The notes below the pieces were generated by a model. That model saw nothing but the letters and a program-made list of their open reading frames with translations, made no database searches and was not told the origin of the DNA. A program made the position numbers and the translations under genes. A stretch of 64,000 nucleotides of DNA from Streptomyces roseofulvus (GTDB taxonomy: Bacteria; Actinomycetota; Actinomycetes; Streptomycetales; Streptomycetaceae): assembly GCF_039534915.1 (NCBI RefSeq), contig NZ_BAAAWE010000001.1, forward strand, positions 3,038,001-3,102,000, written 5' to 3'. The first letter of the stretch is position 1. Every line of letters begins with the position of its first letter. Positions 26,475 to 36,273 of the stretch are shown in pieces.

Positions 26475-27400
26475 CCCTGCCCATGACCGTCCCCGACCCG
26501 TCGCTGCCCGCCCGGGTCCGGATCCACGAGGTGGGTCCCCGCGACGGGCTGCAGAACGAGAAGACGGCCGTCCCGACCGAGGTGAAGGCGGAGTTCATCC
26601 GCCGGCTCGTCGACGCCGGGCTGTCCACCGTCGAGACGACCAGTTTCGTGCACCCCCACTGGGTGCCCCAACTGGCCGACGCGGAGAAGCTGTTCCCCCT
26701 CGTGAACGGTCTCCCCGCACGCCTGCCGGTGCTCGTGCCGAACGAGCGCGGCCTCGACCGGGCGCTCTCGCTCGGCGCCCGTGAGATCGCCGTCTTCGCC
26801 TCCGCCACCGAGTCCTTCGCCAAGGCCAACCTCAACCGGACGGTCGACGAGGCGCTCGCCATGTTCGAGCCGGTCGTCGTCCGGGCCGTGGAGGCGGGCC
26901 TGAAGGTCCGCGGCTATCTGTCGATGTGCTTCGGCGACCCCTGGGAGGGCGCCGTCCCCGTCGAGCAGGTCGTCCGCGTCACCAGGGCGCTCGCCGACAT
27001 GGGGTGCGACGAGCTCAGCCTCGGCGACACCATCGGCGTCGCCACCCCCGGGCACGTGGGGCGGCTCCTGCGGGAGCTGGACGAGGCCGGGGTGCCCACC
27101 TCCCGGCTCGCCGTGCACTTCCACGACACCTACGGGCAGGCGCTCGCCAACACGCTGGCCGCGCTGCGGCACGGCGTGACCACCGTGGACGCCTCCGCGG
27201 GCGGCCTCGGCGGCTGCCCCTACGCCAAGTCCGCCACGGGCAACCTCGCCACCGAGGACCTGGTGTGGATGCTCGACGGCCTCGGCATCGAGACCGGGGT
27301 CGACCTGGCCGCCCTCACCGCCACGAGCGTGTGGATGGCCGAACAACTGGGCCGGCCGAGCCCGTCCCGTACCGTCCGAGCCCTCTCCCACAAGGAGTGA
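26471..27400 (+). CDS. mvaB: Hydroxymethylglutaryl-CoA lyase
   Basis: The 309-aa protein starts at an ATG that overlaps the biotin carboxylase stop as ATGA. It is a DRE-TIM metallolyase with [11 protein letters not shown] near residue 20, [13 protein letters not shown] near 215 and the HMGL signature [15 protein letters not shown] around 245, which contains the active-site Cys. It cleaves HMG-CoA to acetoacetate and acetyl-CoA, the last step of leucine degradation here. Methylglutaconyl-CoA hydratase is not in this cluster, so an enoyl-CoA hydratase elsewhere would fill that step. Confidence 0.94.
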   Translation: MTLPMTVPDPSLPARVRIHEVGPRDGLQNEKTAVPTEVKAEFIRRLVDAGLSTVETTSFVHPHWVPQLADAEKLFPLVNGLPARLPVLVPNERGLDRALSLGAREIAVFASATESFAKANLNRTVDEALAMFEPVVVRAVEAGLKVRGYLSMCFGDPWEGAVPVEQVVRVTRALADMGCDELSLGDTIGVATPGHVGRLLRELDEAGVPTSRLAVHFHDTYGQALANTLAALRHGVTTVDASAGGLGGCPYAKSATGNLATEDLVWMLDGLGIETGVDLAALTATSVWMAEQLGRPSPSRTVRALSHKE

Positions 27401-27408
27401 CGAACACC

Positions 27409-28569
27409 ATGTCCCTCGACCACCGGCTCTCCGCAGAGCACGAGGAACTGCGCCGCACCGTCGAGCAGTTCGCCCACGACGTGGTGGCGCCGAAGATCGG
27501 CGACTACTACGAGCGGCACGAGTTCCCGTACGAGATCGTCGCCGAGATGGGCCGCATGGGCCTCTTCGGGCTGCCGTTCCCGGAGGAGTACGGCGGCATG
27601 GGCGGCGACTACCTCGCCCTCGGCATCGCCCTGGAGGAGCTGGCCCGGGTCGACTCCTCGGTGGCCATCACCCTGGAGGCGGGCGTCTCCCTCGGCGCCA
27701 TGCCGCTGCACCTCTTCGGCACCGAGGAGCAGAAGCGGCAGTGGCTGCCGAAGCTCTGCGCCGGCGAGATGCTGGGCGCCTTCGGCCTCACCGAGCCGGG
27801 CGCGGGCTCGGACGCGGGCGGCACCCGCACCACCGCCGTGCGGGACGGCGACCACTGGGTCATCAACGGCTCGAAGTGCTTCATCACCAATTCCGGCACC
27901 GACATCACGGGGCTGGTGACGGTCACCGCGGTCACCGGCCGCAAGCCCGACGGCCGGCCGCTGATCTCCTCGATCATCGTCCCGTCCGGCACGCCCGGCT
28001 TCACCGTCGCCGCCCCGTACTCGAAGGTCGGCTGGAACGCCTCGGACACCCGCGAGCTCTCCTTCGACGACGTCCGCGTCCCGGTGGAGAACCTCCTCGG
28101 CGAGGAGGGCCGTGGCTACGCCCAGTTCCTGCGCATCCTCGACGAGGGCCGCGTCGCCATCGCCGCCCTCGCCACGGGCCTCGCCCAGGGCTGCGTCGAC
28201 GAGTCGGTGAAGTACGCGAGGGAACGTCACGCCTTCGGCCGCCCGATCGGCGACAACCAGGCCATCCAGTTCAAGATCGCCGACATGGAGACGCGCGCCC
28301 ACATGGCCCGCATCGGCTGGCGTGACGCCGCCTCCCGCCTGGTCATGGGCGAGCCCTTCAAGAAGGAGGCGGCCATCGCGAAGCTGTACTCCTCCACGGT
28401 CGCGGTCGACAACGCCCGCGAGGCCACCCAGATCCACGGCGGCTACGGCTTCATGAACGAGTACCCGGTGGCCCGCATGTGGCGCGACTCCAAGATCCTG
28501 GAGATCGGCGAGGGCACCAGCGAGGTCCAGCGCATGCTGATCGCCCGCGAACTGGGCTTCGCCGGCTGA
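27409..28569 (+). CDS. acdH: Isovaleryl-CoA-type acyl-CoA dehydrogenase
   Basis: The 386-aa protein has the ACAD motifs FGLTEPGAGSDAGGTRTTAV near 120 and IHGGYGFMNEYPVARMWRDS near the C-terminus, followed by EIGEGTSEVQRMLIAREL. It starts 8 bases after the HMG-CoA lyase stop, with AAGGAG upstream of the ATG. In this operon it most likely oxidises isovaleryl-CoA (and perhaps other branched acyl-CoAs) to methylcrotonyl-CoA. S. coelicolor acdH in the same neighbourhood is also reported to act on branched acyl-CoA; from memory. It is the last gene of the operon. Confidence 0.9.
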   Translation: MSLDHRLSAEHEELRRTVEQFAHDVVAPKIGDYYERHEFPYEIVAEMGRMGLFGLPFPEEYGGMGGDYLALGIALEELARVDSSVAITLEAGVSLGAMPLHLFGTEEQKRQWLPKLCAGEMLGAFGLTEPGAGSDAGGTRTTAVRDGDHWVINGSKCFITNSGTDITGLVTVTAVTGRKPDGRPLISSIIVPSGTPGFTVAAPYSKVGWNASDTRELSFDDVRVPVENLLGEEGRGYAQFLRILDEGRVAIAALATGLAQGCVDESVKYARERHAFGRPIGDNQAIQFKIADMETRAHMARIGWRDAASRLVMGEPFKKEAAIAKLYSSTVAVDNAREATQIHGGYGFMNEYPVARMWRDSKILEIGEGTSEVQRMLIARELGFAG

Positions 28570-28587
28570 GCCCCGCTCCCCCACGCC

Positions 28588-28620
28588 CGTCGCCCGCGCC
28601 CGCCGCGGGCGCGGGCGACG
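28588..28620 (+). terminator. Terminator of the liu operon
   Basis: CGTCGCCCGCGCCCG (28588-28602) pairs perfectly with its complement (28606-28620) across 3 bases. It lies 18 bases after the acdH stop and is followed by the terminator of the convergent des operon, giving two hairpins back to back. Confidence 0.8.
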
Positions 28621-28635
28621 GCACGGGACGACAAC

Positions 28636-28674
28636 GCGGGCCCTGGCGGAGGACCGTACTCCGCCAGGGCCCGC
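28636..28674 (-). terminator. Terminator of the desferrioxamine operon
   Basis: GCGGGCCCTGGCGGA (28636-28650) and TCCGCCAGGGCCCGC (28660-28674) form a perfect 15-bp stem with a 9-base loop. It sits 22 bases beyond the desD stop codon on the minus strand. Confidence 0.85.
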
Positions 28675-28696
28675 GCCGGTCTCGGGGCCGTGACCG

Positions 28697-30466
28697 TCAG
28701 GCGAACCGCGCGATCGGGTTCACCAGGTCGCCGACGAGCTGGAGGGCCGCCGACGGGTCCGCCAGGTCCACCATCTGCTTGTTGTTGCGCAGCTGGAGGC
28801 GGTTGAGGGCGGAGAGGGCGAAGGTCTCCGCGAACATGTCGTACTGCGCGAAGCGGTCGGCCAGCTCCGGCCTGGAGTCCTGGTAGGCCTTCACGGACTC
28901 CGCGACCGTCCGCCAGAAGACGTCCTCGTCGACCGTGCCCTCCGCCGCCAGGGTCGCGCCCAGGAAGCGGAAGAAGCAGTCGAAGACGTCCGTGAAGACG
29001 GACAGCAGCTTCATGGACTCCGGGACGTCGGCGCGGATCCGCTCCACCGCCGGCGGGAGGACCGCCTGCGGGTCCATCACGCAGATCTCCTCGGCGATGT
29101 CCTTGAAGATGGCCCGGTCGACCGCGCCGCGCTCGTCCAGGACCAGGATCACGTTCTCGCCGTGCGGCATGTAGACCAGGTCGTAGGCGTAGAAGCAGTG
29201 CAGGATCGGCAGCAGGTAGGCGTCGAGGTACTTCCGCAGCCACTCCTCGGGCGCCAGGCCCGAGTCCTTGATCAGGGCGCCCGCGAAGGACGCGCCCGCG
29301 TGGTCGACGTGCAGCAGCGAGGCCATGGTCGCCAGCCGCTCGCCCTCGGCGAGCCGCTCCACCGGGGACTCGCGCCAGAGCGCCGCCAGCATCTTGCGGT
29401 AGGGCGAGTAGCGGTCCGTCGCGGCCTCGTACTCCAGGTGCCGGTAGCCGGCCGCCGCCCGCTCGCGGATGATCGAGAACCGGGCCGCCCGCAGGACGGA
29501 GTCCGACTCGATGAGCTGCGCCAGCCAGTCGTTGATGGCCGGCGTGGCCTCCATGTACGCGGCCGAGAGGCCCCGCATGAAGCCCATGTTGAGGACCGAC
29601 AGCGCGGTCTTCACGTAGTGCTTGGCCGGGTCGGCGGTGTTGAAGAAGGTACGGATGGACTGCTGCGCGAGATAGGCGTCGTCGCCCTCGCCCAGGTACA
29701 CCAGGCGCTGCTGCGCCACCTCGGCGGCGAAGGTCACCGACAGCTTGTTCCACCACTGCCAGGGGTGGACCGGCATGAGGAGGTAGTCGGCGAGGTCCAG
29801 GCCGCGCTCGGCGAGGATGCCGGCGTACCGGTCCACGGCCGCGTCGCCCAGTTCCGCGCGGATGAAGGTCTCGTACTCGATGCCGGCGCCGGCGGTGAAG
29901 GCGGCCCGGTCGCGGCGGGCGGCCAGCCACACCAGGTGGATGGGGCTCGCGGCCTCGGGGGCGTAGGCGCGGTACTCGTCGACGCCGAAGCCGAGGCGGC
30001 CGTTGTTGGCGACGAAGCAGGGGTGGCCCTCGGTCATCCCCGTCTCGATGGCCTGGAAGTCGGCGCGGGCCAGTTCGGCGGCGGTGATCCGCGGCTTGGT
30101 CGCCTTGTAGGCGGTGCCGGCCAGGGTGGAGGAGATCTCCTCCAGGTAGACCGGCAGGATCTCGTCGCTCAGGCCCAGCGCGCCGCGCAGCTCGGTGACG
30201 AACTGGAGGGCGTCCAGGGGCAGCTGCTCGTCGCCGCGGTGGCGGCTGATCGACTCGGGGTAGACCTGCCAGTGGTCGAGGGCGAAGCGGTCCGCCGTGA
30301 AGCGGTACTCGGTGGCGCCGTCGTCGCTGAGCACCCGGTAGCGGGAGTCGCCCAGCTCCTGCGGGTTCAGCAGCCGCTCGTGGGCGAACTCGGCGAGGCC
30401 CTTGCGGATCAGCGCGCGGTTGGCGTCGGCCCAGCGCTCGGGGGTGAGGTGCGCGACGGGGTTCAT
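28697..30466 (-). CDS. desD: Desferrioxamine synthetase, IucA/IucC NIS family
   Basis: The 589-aa protein shows the NIS synthetase pattern FQAIETGMTEGHPCFVANNG (with His and Lys contacts to the nucleotide), HPWQWWNKLSV, and the C-terminal FerritinIV-type YMPHGENVILVLD. It condenses N-hydroxy-N-succinyl- or acetyl-cadaverine units with ATP into desferrioxamine E or B. It is the last gene of desABCD. Its start overlaps the desC stop in an ATGA, so the genes are translationally coupled. Iron control is by the box upstream of desA. Confidence 0.96.
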   Translation of the reverse strand: MNPVAHLTPERWADANRALIRKGLAEFAHERLLNPQELGDSRYRVLSDDGATEYRFTADRFALDHWQVYPESISRHRGDEQLPLDALQFVTELRGALGLSDEILPVYLEEISSTLAGTAYKATKPRITAAELARADFQAIETGMTEGHPCFVANNGRLGFGVDEYRAYAPEAASPIHLVWLAARRDRAAFTAGAGIEYETFIRAELGDAAVDRYAGILAERGLDLADYLLMPVHPWQWWNKLSVTFAAEVAQQRLVYLGEGDDAYLAQQSIRTFFNTADPAKHYVKTALSVLNMGFMRGLSAAYMEATPAINDWLAQLIESDSVLRAARFSIIRERAAAGYRHLEYEAATDRYSPYRKMLAALWRESPVERLAEGERLATMASLLHVDHAGASFAGALIKDSGLAPEEWLRKYLDAYLLPILHCFYAYDLVYMPHGENVILVLDERGAVDRAIFKDIAEEICVMDPQAVLPPAVERIRADVPESMKLLSVFTDVFDCFFRFLGATLAAEGTVDEDVFWRTVAESVKAYQDSRPELADRFAQYDMFAETFALSALNRLQLRNNKQMVDLADPSAALQLVGDLVNPIARFA

Positions 30467-30993
30467 ATGAGGGCTCCGACGGCGGTCTCGAACTGGGCGC
30501 GGGTGCAGAAGCTCAGCAGGGCCGTCTTCTCCGGCTTCTGGATCTCGCGCTCGGGCACGAAGCCGACGGCCTCGTTGAGCGCGTGGACGGCCTTGTTGCG
30601 GACGTCGGGCTCGACGACCACGCGGGCGGTCGCCGGGTCGGCGAACAGCTCGGTCATCACGGCCGTGATGACCTTGCGGGTGAAGCCGTGCACGGGGGTG
30701 TCGGTGGGCGCCACGAGGAAGTGCATGCCGACGTCGCCGGGCTGCGCCTCGTACAGGCCGACCAGCTCCACCTGGGCGGGGTCGTACCGCTCCATGAGGA
30801 AGGCGGGCTCCCCGTCGACGAGGCCGATGAAGGCGTCGTGGTGCGGGTGGGCGGCGATCTCCATGTAGGCGCGCTCGACGTCCTGGAGCTCGGCGTCCTG
30901 CATCATCCAGAACGCGGCTTTGGGGTCGGTGACCCAGGGGTGGATCAGCTCCGCGTCCTGCAGCGGGTCGAGGGGTCGGATCTGGACGGTCAT
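30463..30993 (-). CDS. desC: Acyltransferase of desferrioxamine biosynthesis
   Basis: The 176-aa protein belongs to the siderophore acetyltransferase (IucB/AlcB, GNAT) family: [21 protein letters not shown] near the start and [23 protein letters not shown] near residue 130. It acylates N-hydroxycadaverine with acetyl-, succinyl- or other CoA, setting the desferrioxamine type made. ATG 30993 overlaps the desB stop by 4 bases. Length matches DesC of other streptomycetes. Confidence 0.94.
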   Translation of the reverse strand: MTVQIRPLDPLQDAELIHPWVTDPKAAFWMMQDAELQDVERAYMEIAAHPHHDAFIGLVDGEPAFLMERYDPAQVELVGLYEAQPGDVGMHFLVAPTDTPVHGFTRKVITAVMTELFADPATARVVVEPDVRNKAVHALNEAVGFVPEREIQKPEKTALLSFCTRAQFETAVGALI

Positions 30994-32273
30994 ACGGCGA
31001 ACTCCTGGAACGCGATGGTCTTCTCTACGGGGTAGTACTCGGACCCCAGCATCTCGCCGATGATGTAGGCGTTGCGATACGCCCCCATGCCCAGGTCGGG
31101 CGAGGTGATCGAGTGGGTGTGGACACCGGCGTTCTGGAGGAAGACCTGGCGGCCCGTGGTGTCGACCGCGTAGTTGCGGGCCACGTCGAAGCGGCCCTGG
31201 CCGTCGAAGCGCAGCCGGTCCCGCAGCGGCTCCAGGAAGGCGGGGACGGCGTACTTGTAGCCGGTCGCGAGGATCAGGCCCTCGGTCTCGATCTCGTAGT
31301 CCTTCTCCTGCTCCTCCTGGCGGAAGCCGAGGGTGTACGTGCCGTCGGCCTCGTCGTACGAGGCCGTGTGCAGCGCGGAGTTGGTGAGCAGCCGGGTGGG
31401 GACGGGGCCGGCGAAGTTCTTCTGGTAGAGCAGGTCGAAGATGGCGTCGATGAGGTCGCCGTTGATGCCCTTGAAGAGGCCCTTCTGCTGGGACTCCAGG
31501 CGGTAGCGGGTCTCCTCGGGGAGGCCGTGGAAGTAGTCCACGTACTCGGGGGAGGTCATCTCCAGGGTCAGCTTGGTGTACTCCAGCGGGAAGAAGCGCG
31601 GGGAGCGGGTCACCCAGTTGAGCTTGTAGCCGTGGACGTCGATCTCGGACAGGAGGTCGTGGTAGATCTCGGCGGCGGACTGGCCGCTGCCGACGATCGT
31701 GATCGACTTCTTGCGCTGGAGGGCTTCCTTGTTCTGCATGTAGCGCGAGTTGTGGATGAGGTCGCCGCCCAGCTCGCGGCAGGAGTCGGGGACGTGGGGC
31801 GGGGTGCCGGTGCCGAGGACGATCCGGCGGGCCCGGTAGGTCTCCCCGGCCTCGGTGGTGACGACGTACACCTCGCCGGCCTCGTCGTAGGCGACGGAGG
31901 AGACGGTGGTGGAGAAGCGGATCGAGCTGACCCGGCCGGCGGCCCAGCGGCAGTAGTCGTTGTACTCGGCGCGCAGCGGGTAGAAGTTCTCGCGGATGTA
32001 GAACGAGTACAGCCGGCCCTTCTCCTTCAGGTAGTTGAGGAAGGAGTACGGCGAGGTCGGGTCGGCGAGGGTCACCAGGTCCGACATGAACGGCGTCTGG
32101 AGGTGGGCGCCGTCGAGGAACATCCCGGAGTGCCACTCGAAGTCCGGCTTGGACTCCAGGAAGAGGCCGTTCAGCTCCTCGATGGGTTCGGTCAGGCAGG
32201 CGAGTCCGAGGTTGAACGGACCGAGCCCGATCCCGATGAAGTCGTGGATCTCAGCGATCTCAGGCGTGGACAA
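30990..32273 (-). CDS. desB: Lysine/cadaverine N-hydroxylase
   Basis: The 427-aa flavoprotein monooxygenase has the FAD motif [16 protein letters not shown] (residues about 12-28), the NADPH motif [15 protein letters not shown] near 190, and the C-terminal [15 protein letters not shown] (the ATGY motif) near 355. It hydroxylates the terminal amine of cadaverine to N-hydroxycadaverine. It overlaps desA by 14 bases, with its start inside the desA end, implying coupling. The family also includes ornithine hydroxylases, but DesA next door gives cadaverine as the substrate. Confidence 0.96.
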   Translation of the reverse strand: MSTPEIAEIHDFIGIGLGPFNLGLACLTEPIEELNGLFLESKPDFEWHSGMFLDGAHLQTPFMSDLVTLADPTSPYSFLNYLKEKGRLYSFYIRENFYPLRAEYNDYCRWAAGRVSSIRFSTTVSSVAYDEAGEVYVVTTEAGETYRARRIVLGTGTPPHVPDSCRELGGDLIHNSRYMQNKEALQRKKSITIVGSGQSAAEIYHDLLSEIDVHGYKLNWVTRSPRFFPLEYTKLTLEMTSPEYVDYFHGLPEETRYRLESQQKGLFKGINGDLIDAIFDLLYQKNFAGPVPTRLLTNSALHTASYDEADGTYTLGFRQEEQEKDYEIETEGLILATGYKYAVPAFLEPLRDRLRFDGQGRFDVARNYAVDTTGRQVFLQNAGVHTHSITSPDLGMGAYRNAYIIGEMLGSEYYPVEKTIAFQEFAV

Positions 32274-33699
32274 GGTTCTCTCCCAGGTACTGCTCGGCGT
32301 GGCCGGCGATCAGATCGAGGACGGCGGCGATGTCGGACACCGTGGTCTCGGGGTTGAGCAAGGTGAACTTGAGGTACTGGCGGCCGTCGACCTTGGTGCC
32401 GGCGACGACGGCCTCGCCGGAGGCGAAGAGCGCCTTGCGGGCGTAGAGGTTGGCCCGGTCGATCTCGGCGGGCGAGGTGACGGCCTCGGGGACGTAGCGG
32501 TAGACGAGGGTGGACAGCTGCGGCTCCACGACCACGTCGTAGCGGGGGTCGGCGGCGATCAGGTCGTGGCCGGCGGCGGCCAGGTCGCAGACCTCGTCGA
32601 AGAGTTCGCCGACGCCGTCGGCGCCCATGACGCGCAGGGTCATCCAGAGCTTGAGGGCGTCGAAGCGGCGGGTGGTCTGGAGCGACTTGTCGACCTGGTT
32701 GGGGATCTGCTCGGCGAGGGTCCGCCGCGGGTTGAGGTAGTCCGCGTGGTAGGTGGCGTGGCGCAGGGTCGCGCCGTCGCGGACCAGGACGGCGGAGGAA
32801 CTCACCGGCTGGAAGAAGGACTTGTGGTAGTCGACGGTGACCGAGTCGGCGCGCTCGATGCCGTCGAGGAGGTGGCGGCGCTTGAGCGAGGCGAGCAGTC
32901 CGCAGCCGTAGGCGGCGTCGACGTGCATCCAGGCGCCGTACTCCTCGGCGAGGGCGGCGATCTCGGGCAGCGGGTCGATGGAGCCGAAGTCGGTGGTGCC
33001 GGCGGTGGCGACGATCGCCATCGGGACGAGGCCCTCGGCGCGGCAGGTCTCCAGTTCGGCGGCGAGGACGACGGACTGCATCCGCTTGTTCCTGTCGACC
33101 GGGACCGAGACGACGGCGTCGGGGCCGAGGCCGAGGAGGGTGGCCGACTTCTGGACGGAGAAGTGGCTGCACTCGGAGGAGAAGATGCGGAGCTTCGACA
33201 GGTCGGTGGTGCCGGCCTCCTGGCGGGCGAGCAGCAGCGCCTGGAGGTTGGACTGGGTGCCGCCGCTGGTGAAGACGCCGTCGGCGAGCGGGCCGAGGCC
33301 GATGCGGGCGGCGGTCCAGTCGATGAGCTTGCGCTCGATGAGGGTGCCCCCGGCGGACTGGTCCCAGGTGTCGAGGGAGGAGTTGACCGCCGAGAGGACG
33401 GCCTCGCCGAGGACGGCGGGGATGACCACCGGGCAGTTGAGGTGGCCGAGGTAGCGGGGGTGGTGGAAGTAGACCGCGTCGCGGAGGTAGACGTCCTCCA
33501 GCTCGTCGAGGGCGGCGGAGGCGTCACCGAGGGGACGGTCGAGGTCCACGGCGTCGATCACGGGCGCCAGTTCGGCGGGGGTGACGCCGGTGAACGGGCC
33601 GCTCGTCGTGGCGAGTTTCCTCGCCACCCGCTCGACCCCTTCGGTGACGGAGCGTCGGTAGCTCTCCGCCGTCGTGTCGTTGAGCAGGTGCGAACGCAT
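32260..33699 (-). CDS. desA: Lysine decarboxylase, PLP-dependent
   Basis: The 479-aa protein is a group II PLP decarboxylase: [17 protein letters not shown] near 150, [13 protein letters not shown] near 265, and [14 protein letters not shown] near 290 with the PLP Lys. It makes cadaverine from lysine, the first step of desferrioxamine synthesis. The ATG at 33699 is followed 53 bases upstream by an iron box covering the promoter, so transcription should be off when iron is plentiful. It is the first gene of desABCD. Confidence 0.96.
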   Translation of the reverse strand: MRSHLLNDTTAESYRRSVTEGVERVARKLATTSGPFTGVTPAELAPVIDAVDLDRPLGDASAALDELEDVYLRDAVYFHHPRYLGHLNCPVVIPAVLGEAVLSAVNSSLDTWDQSAGGTLIERKLIDWTAARIGLGPLADGVFTSGGTQSNLQALLLARQEAGTTDLSKLRIFSSECSHFSVQKSATLLGLGPDAVVSVPVDRNKRMQSVVLAAELETCRAEGLVPMAIVATAGTTDFGSIDPLPEIAALAEEYGAWMHVDAAYGCGLLASLKRRHLLDGIERADSVTVDYHKSFFQPVSSSAVLVRDGATLRHATYHADYLNPRRTLAEQIPNQVDKSLQTTRRFDALKLWMTLRVMGADGVGELFDEVCDLAAAGHDLIAADPRYDVVVEPQLSTLVYRYVPEAVTSPAEIDRANLYARKALFASGEAVVAGTKVDGRQYLKFTLLNPETTVSDIAAVLDLIAGHAEQYLGENLVHA

Positions 33700-33751
33700 G
33701 TGGGGGCCCTTCCGGGATGAGGGACGCGGTCTACAACCGGTGATGTCGAAG

Positions 33752-33770
33752 TAAGGTTAGCCTAACCTAA
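33752..33770 (-). promoter_or_regulatory. Iron box (DmdR/IdeR operator) of desABCD
   Basis: TAAGGTTAGCCTAACCTAA matches the actinobacterial iron-box consensus TTAGGTTAGSCTAACCTAA at all but one or two positions and is a near-perfect dyad. It lies 53-71 bases upstream of the desA ATG. DmdR1/IdeR with Fe2+ would repress from here. Confidence 0.93.
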
Positions 33771-33782
33771 TTTAGTACGACA

Positions 33783-33816
33783 ACGGCCCCCCAACCGATG
33801 AAGGTTGAGGGGCCGT
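33783..33816 (-). terminator. Terminator of desE-desF
   Basis: ACGGCCCCCCAACC (33783-33796) pairs with GGTTGAGGGGCCGT (33803-33816), 14 bp with one mismatch and a 6-base loop, 32 bases beyond the stop of the upstream minus-strand gene. It sits just before the desA promoter box and insulates desABCD from desEF read-through. Confidence 0.8.
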
Positions 33817-33847
33817 GAGATGACGAGCGGGAGCGCTGCGCCCGAGC

Positions 33848-34726
33848 CTAGGCGGTCTCGTCCCGCTCCGCGTCCTGTGTCGTCTCGTCCGGCACCTCGC
33901 GCAGGGCGTCCTCCGACAGCCCCTTGCGCCAGTAGCCGACGAACGTCACCCGGCGCCGGTCGAGCCCGCGCTCGCGCACGAAGTGCCGCCGCAGCGCCTT
34001 GACCGCTCCGGACTCGCCCGCGATCCACACGTACGGCGACTCCCCGGGCAGCTCCGCGCCCGCGATCGCCTCCAGGCCGGAGGGCGCGCCCTCCTCCCGG
34101 ACCAGCCAGGTGACCGTGGCGTCGGCCTCCGTGGCGAGCTCCATCCGGTCGCCGGAGTACGGCACTTCGAGGAAGACCTGGGCACGGGTCTCGGCCGGCA
34201 GCCACTCCAGGATCGCGGAGGCGGCGGGCAGCGCCGTCTCGTCCGCCCAGATCAGCACCGAGTCGGCGCCCTCCGGCAGCCGGAAGCGGACACCGGTGTT
34301 GTCGGCGACCGCCGGGCCGAGCACGACCACCCGGTCACCGCGCTTCGCGTGCTGCGCCCAGCGGCAGGCCGGGCCGCCGTCCTCGTGGACGGCGAAGTCG
34401 ATGTCGATCTCGTCCACCGGCTCCGTGCGCTGGGCACGGACGGTGTACGAGCGCATCACGGCCCGGACGTCGTCGGGCATGGCCCGCCAGGCGCCGAGGA
34501 TCCCGTACATGTCGGGGTCGTCCAGCGGCGGCAGGACCGGGGCCTCCTGGCCGGGGTGGGGCAGGAAGAGCGAGAGCGACTGGTCGCGCCCGCCGGCGGC
34601 GAAGCCCTTCAGCTCCCCGCCGGTCGCTCCGGTGAAGGTGACGCGGACCAGTGACGGGCCGAGCCGCCGTGTCCGGTCGACCTGGAGGGAGAAGAACTGG
34701 AACGGGGCGGTCTCGGCGTTCGTCAT
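33848..34726 (-). CDS. desF: Siderophore-interacting protein (FAD/NAD(P)H ferric reductase)
   Basis: The 292-aa protein is a ViuB-type siderophore-interacting protein: RRLGPSLVRVTFTG near the N-terminus, RAYTVR-like MRSYTVRAQR near residue 90 for FAD, and CRWAQHAKRGDRVVVLGPA, then the SIP C-terminal domain with WADETALPAASAILEWLP and WIAGESGAVKALRRHF. It would reduce ferric desferrioxamine to release iron in the cytoplasm. It starts 4 bases after the desE stop, so one transcript is likely. Called desF by position; the gene name is recalled for S. coelicolor. Confidence 0.87.
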   Translation of the reverse strand: MTNAETAPFQFFSLQVDRTRRLGPSLVRVTFTGATGGELKGFAAGGRDQSLSLFLPHPGQEAPVLPPLDDPDMYGILGAWRAMPDDVRAVMRSYTVRAQRTEPVDEIDIDFAVHEDGGPACRWAQHAKRGDRVVVLGPAVADNTGVRFRLPEGADSVLIWADETALPAASAILEWLPAETRAQVFLEVPYSGDRMELATEADATVTWLVREEGAPSGLEAIAGAELPGESPYVWIAGESGAVKALRRHFVRERGLDRRRVTFVGYWRKGLSEDALREVPDETTQDAERDETA

Positions 34727-34730
34727 CGGG

Positions 34731-35780
34731 TCAGGACACCTTCTTCGCGTTCTCCAGGGCGGTGGCCAGGTCCTCCAGGAGCGGGGCGCACTTGGCGTAG
34801 GAGTAGACCGGCTCGGTCACGCGCGGGAAGACCTGGCCGGCCTTGACGGCGGGCAGCGCGGCCCAGGTGGGCTTGGCCTTCAGCTGCTCCGGCTGGAGGG
34901 TGCCGGTGCGGTTGTCGAGGAGGATGACGTCGGCCTTGTACTTGTCGACGTTCTCCCAGCTGAGGAGCTCGAACCAGCCGGACGGGTCCAGCTTCGTCGG
35001 GACGACGAGGTTGATGCCGAGCTCCTGGAAGAAGAGCGTGTCGGTCGGGCGGACCGGGGTGGAGACGTAGAAGGTGTCCGGGGCGCCGGAGCCGATGAGA
35101 ACCTTGATGTCCTTCTTGCCCTGGGCGACCTTGCGCAGGCGCTCGGCGGCGGCCTCGAAGCGGGCCTTGTCCTTCTTGACCTGCTCGCTCTGCACGTCGG
35201 CGCCGAGCGAGGCGGCCAGGTCGGCGTGGCGCTGGAGGACGGACGGCATCGACTTGCCGGCGGCCCACAGGGCGACGCTGGGCGCGATCTTCAGGATCTT
35301 GGCCTTCTGCTCCTCCGGCACGTACCAGAGGGCGTCCTTCTCCCACATGTCCGTGATGAGGACCTCGGGCTGGAGCTTGAGGTACTCCTCGATGTTGAAC
35401 TCGCCCCAGACGTTGCCGATGACCTTCACCTTGGTGATGTCGAGGTCGCCGGCCTGGACGTCGGCCTTCTTCGCCTTGGTCTTCGGGTCCTCGACGTAGG
35501 TCGGGCCGAAGACGCCGGTGACCTCGACGCCGAAGTCCTTGAGGGCGGCGGCCGTGCCGGTGAAGGCGACGATGTTCTTCGGCGTCGACTTGGTCTTCAC
35601 GGTCTGGCCGCGGTCGTCCTTGAACTCCCAGGAGCCGGACTTGGCGGAGGCGGACGCCGAGGAGCCGGTGCTCTTCTTGTCGTCACCGCAGGCGGCGAGC
35701 ACGGCGCCGAGCCCGAGGGCGCCGCCCGCGGCGAGGATGCCGCGGCGGGTGAGGGAGGTGGCTCGGGCGTTGCTGGGCAT
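34731..35780 (-). CDS. desE: Ferric desferrioxamine-binding lipoprotein
   Basis: The 349-aa protein starts at ATG 35780 (an upstream in-frame start at 35822 is unlikely, since it would sit almost on the iron box). TRRGILAAGGALGLGAVLAACG is a lipoprotein signal with twin Arg and lipobox LAAC near residue 30. The mature part is a FecB/Fep-type substrate-binding fold, with TPKNIVAFTGTAAAL and LKLQPEVLITDMW. It anchors to the membrane and captures ferrioxamine for an ABC permease encoded elsewhere. An iron box lies 50 bases upstream. Confidence 0.94.
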   Translation of the reverse strand: MPSNARATSLTRRGILAAGGALGLGAVLAACGDDKKSTGSSASASAKSGSWEFKDDRGQTVKTKSTPKNIVAFTGTAAALKDFGVEVTGVFGPTYVEDPKTKAKKADVQAGDLDITKVKVIGNVWGEFNIEEYLKLQPEVLITDMWEKDALWYVPEEQKAKILKIAPSVALWAAGKSMPSVLQRHADLAASLGADVQSEQVKKDKARFEAAAERLRKVAQGKKDIKVLIGSGAPDTFYVSTPVRPTDTLFFQELGINLVVPTKLDPSGWFELLSWENVDKYKADVILLDNRTGTLQPEQLKAKPTWAALPAVKAGQVFPRVTEPVYSYAKCAPLLEDLATALENAKKVS

Positions 35781-35829
35781 GGCGGGATCGCTTTCGATAC
35801 GTGCCGGGGTCGGCCTGGGCAAGTCGAGG

Positions 35830-35848
35830 GTAGGTTAGCCTAACCTCA
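35830..35848 (-). promoter_or_regulatory. Iron box of desE-desF
   Basis: GTAGGTTAGCCTAACCTCA has the same TAGGTTAGCCTAACCT core as the desA box. It is 50 bases upstream of the desE ATG, so uptake and biosynthesis share one iron-dependent regulator. Confidence 0.93.
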
Positions 35849-36273
35849 CACCGACCGACAGAGCCGGGCCCGCGAGGTCTGGATCACACACCGGGGACGC
35901 CCCGCGGTCGCGGCGGCACCGGCAGGCACGAGCCGCCACCCCGCCGCCCCTCCACGCCCCCGTCCACTTCCACGCCGGGCCACTTGAGGCACCGCCAGGT
36001 CGAAGCGGCGGGCCCACCCGCCGAGGCGGAGCCGCCACGCGTCCCCGCCGTGGCCACCGCCCGCAGGCCGGCCGGGTTCGCGAGACCGGCGGGCGGGGGT
36101 GGATCGCGGCGCGCATGCGTCGGGCGCACGGGCCGGTCGCTCTGCGTGACATCCCCCTACCCAGAGTCAAGGTCTGGACCAATAGGCACATCCGGGCCGA
36201 TGATCATGCGGTCTCTGCCCGATTTCGGGCAGGATTCTTGCGAGAACCGGGGGGTACCCCTCAGTATTCATGG
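35849..36273. other. Intergenic region, no convincing gene
   Basis: These 425 bases lie upstream of desE and of the small gene at 36274. Open frames on both strands are Arg/Pro-rich shadows without a good start, so I annotate no gene. The right part (from about 36170) is AT-richer and carries an 18-bp perfect dyad and a GGGGTACCCC palindrome (36251-36260), the likely promoter zone of the plus-strand genes. Confidence 0.6.
36215..36232. promoter_or_regulatory. Perfect 8-bp inverted repeat upstream of the glmS-linked gene
   Basis: CTGCCCGATTTCGGGCAG has arms CTGCCCGA and TCGGGCAG with a TT centre. It lies 42 bases upstream of the proposed GTG 36274. It could be an operator; a factor-independent role as a short hairpin is also possible. 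Confidence 0.4.

Noticed and set aside
35884..36129. Minus-strand frame of 81 codons upstream of desE
   Set aside because: Arg/Pro/Gly-rich with no ribosome site and no recognisable domain. It overlaps the desE/desF promoter side.
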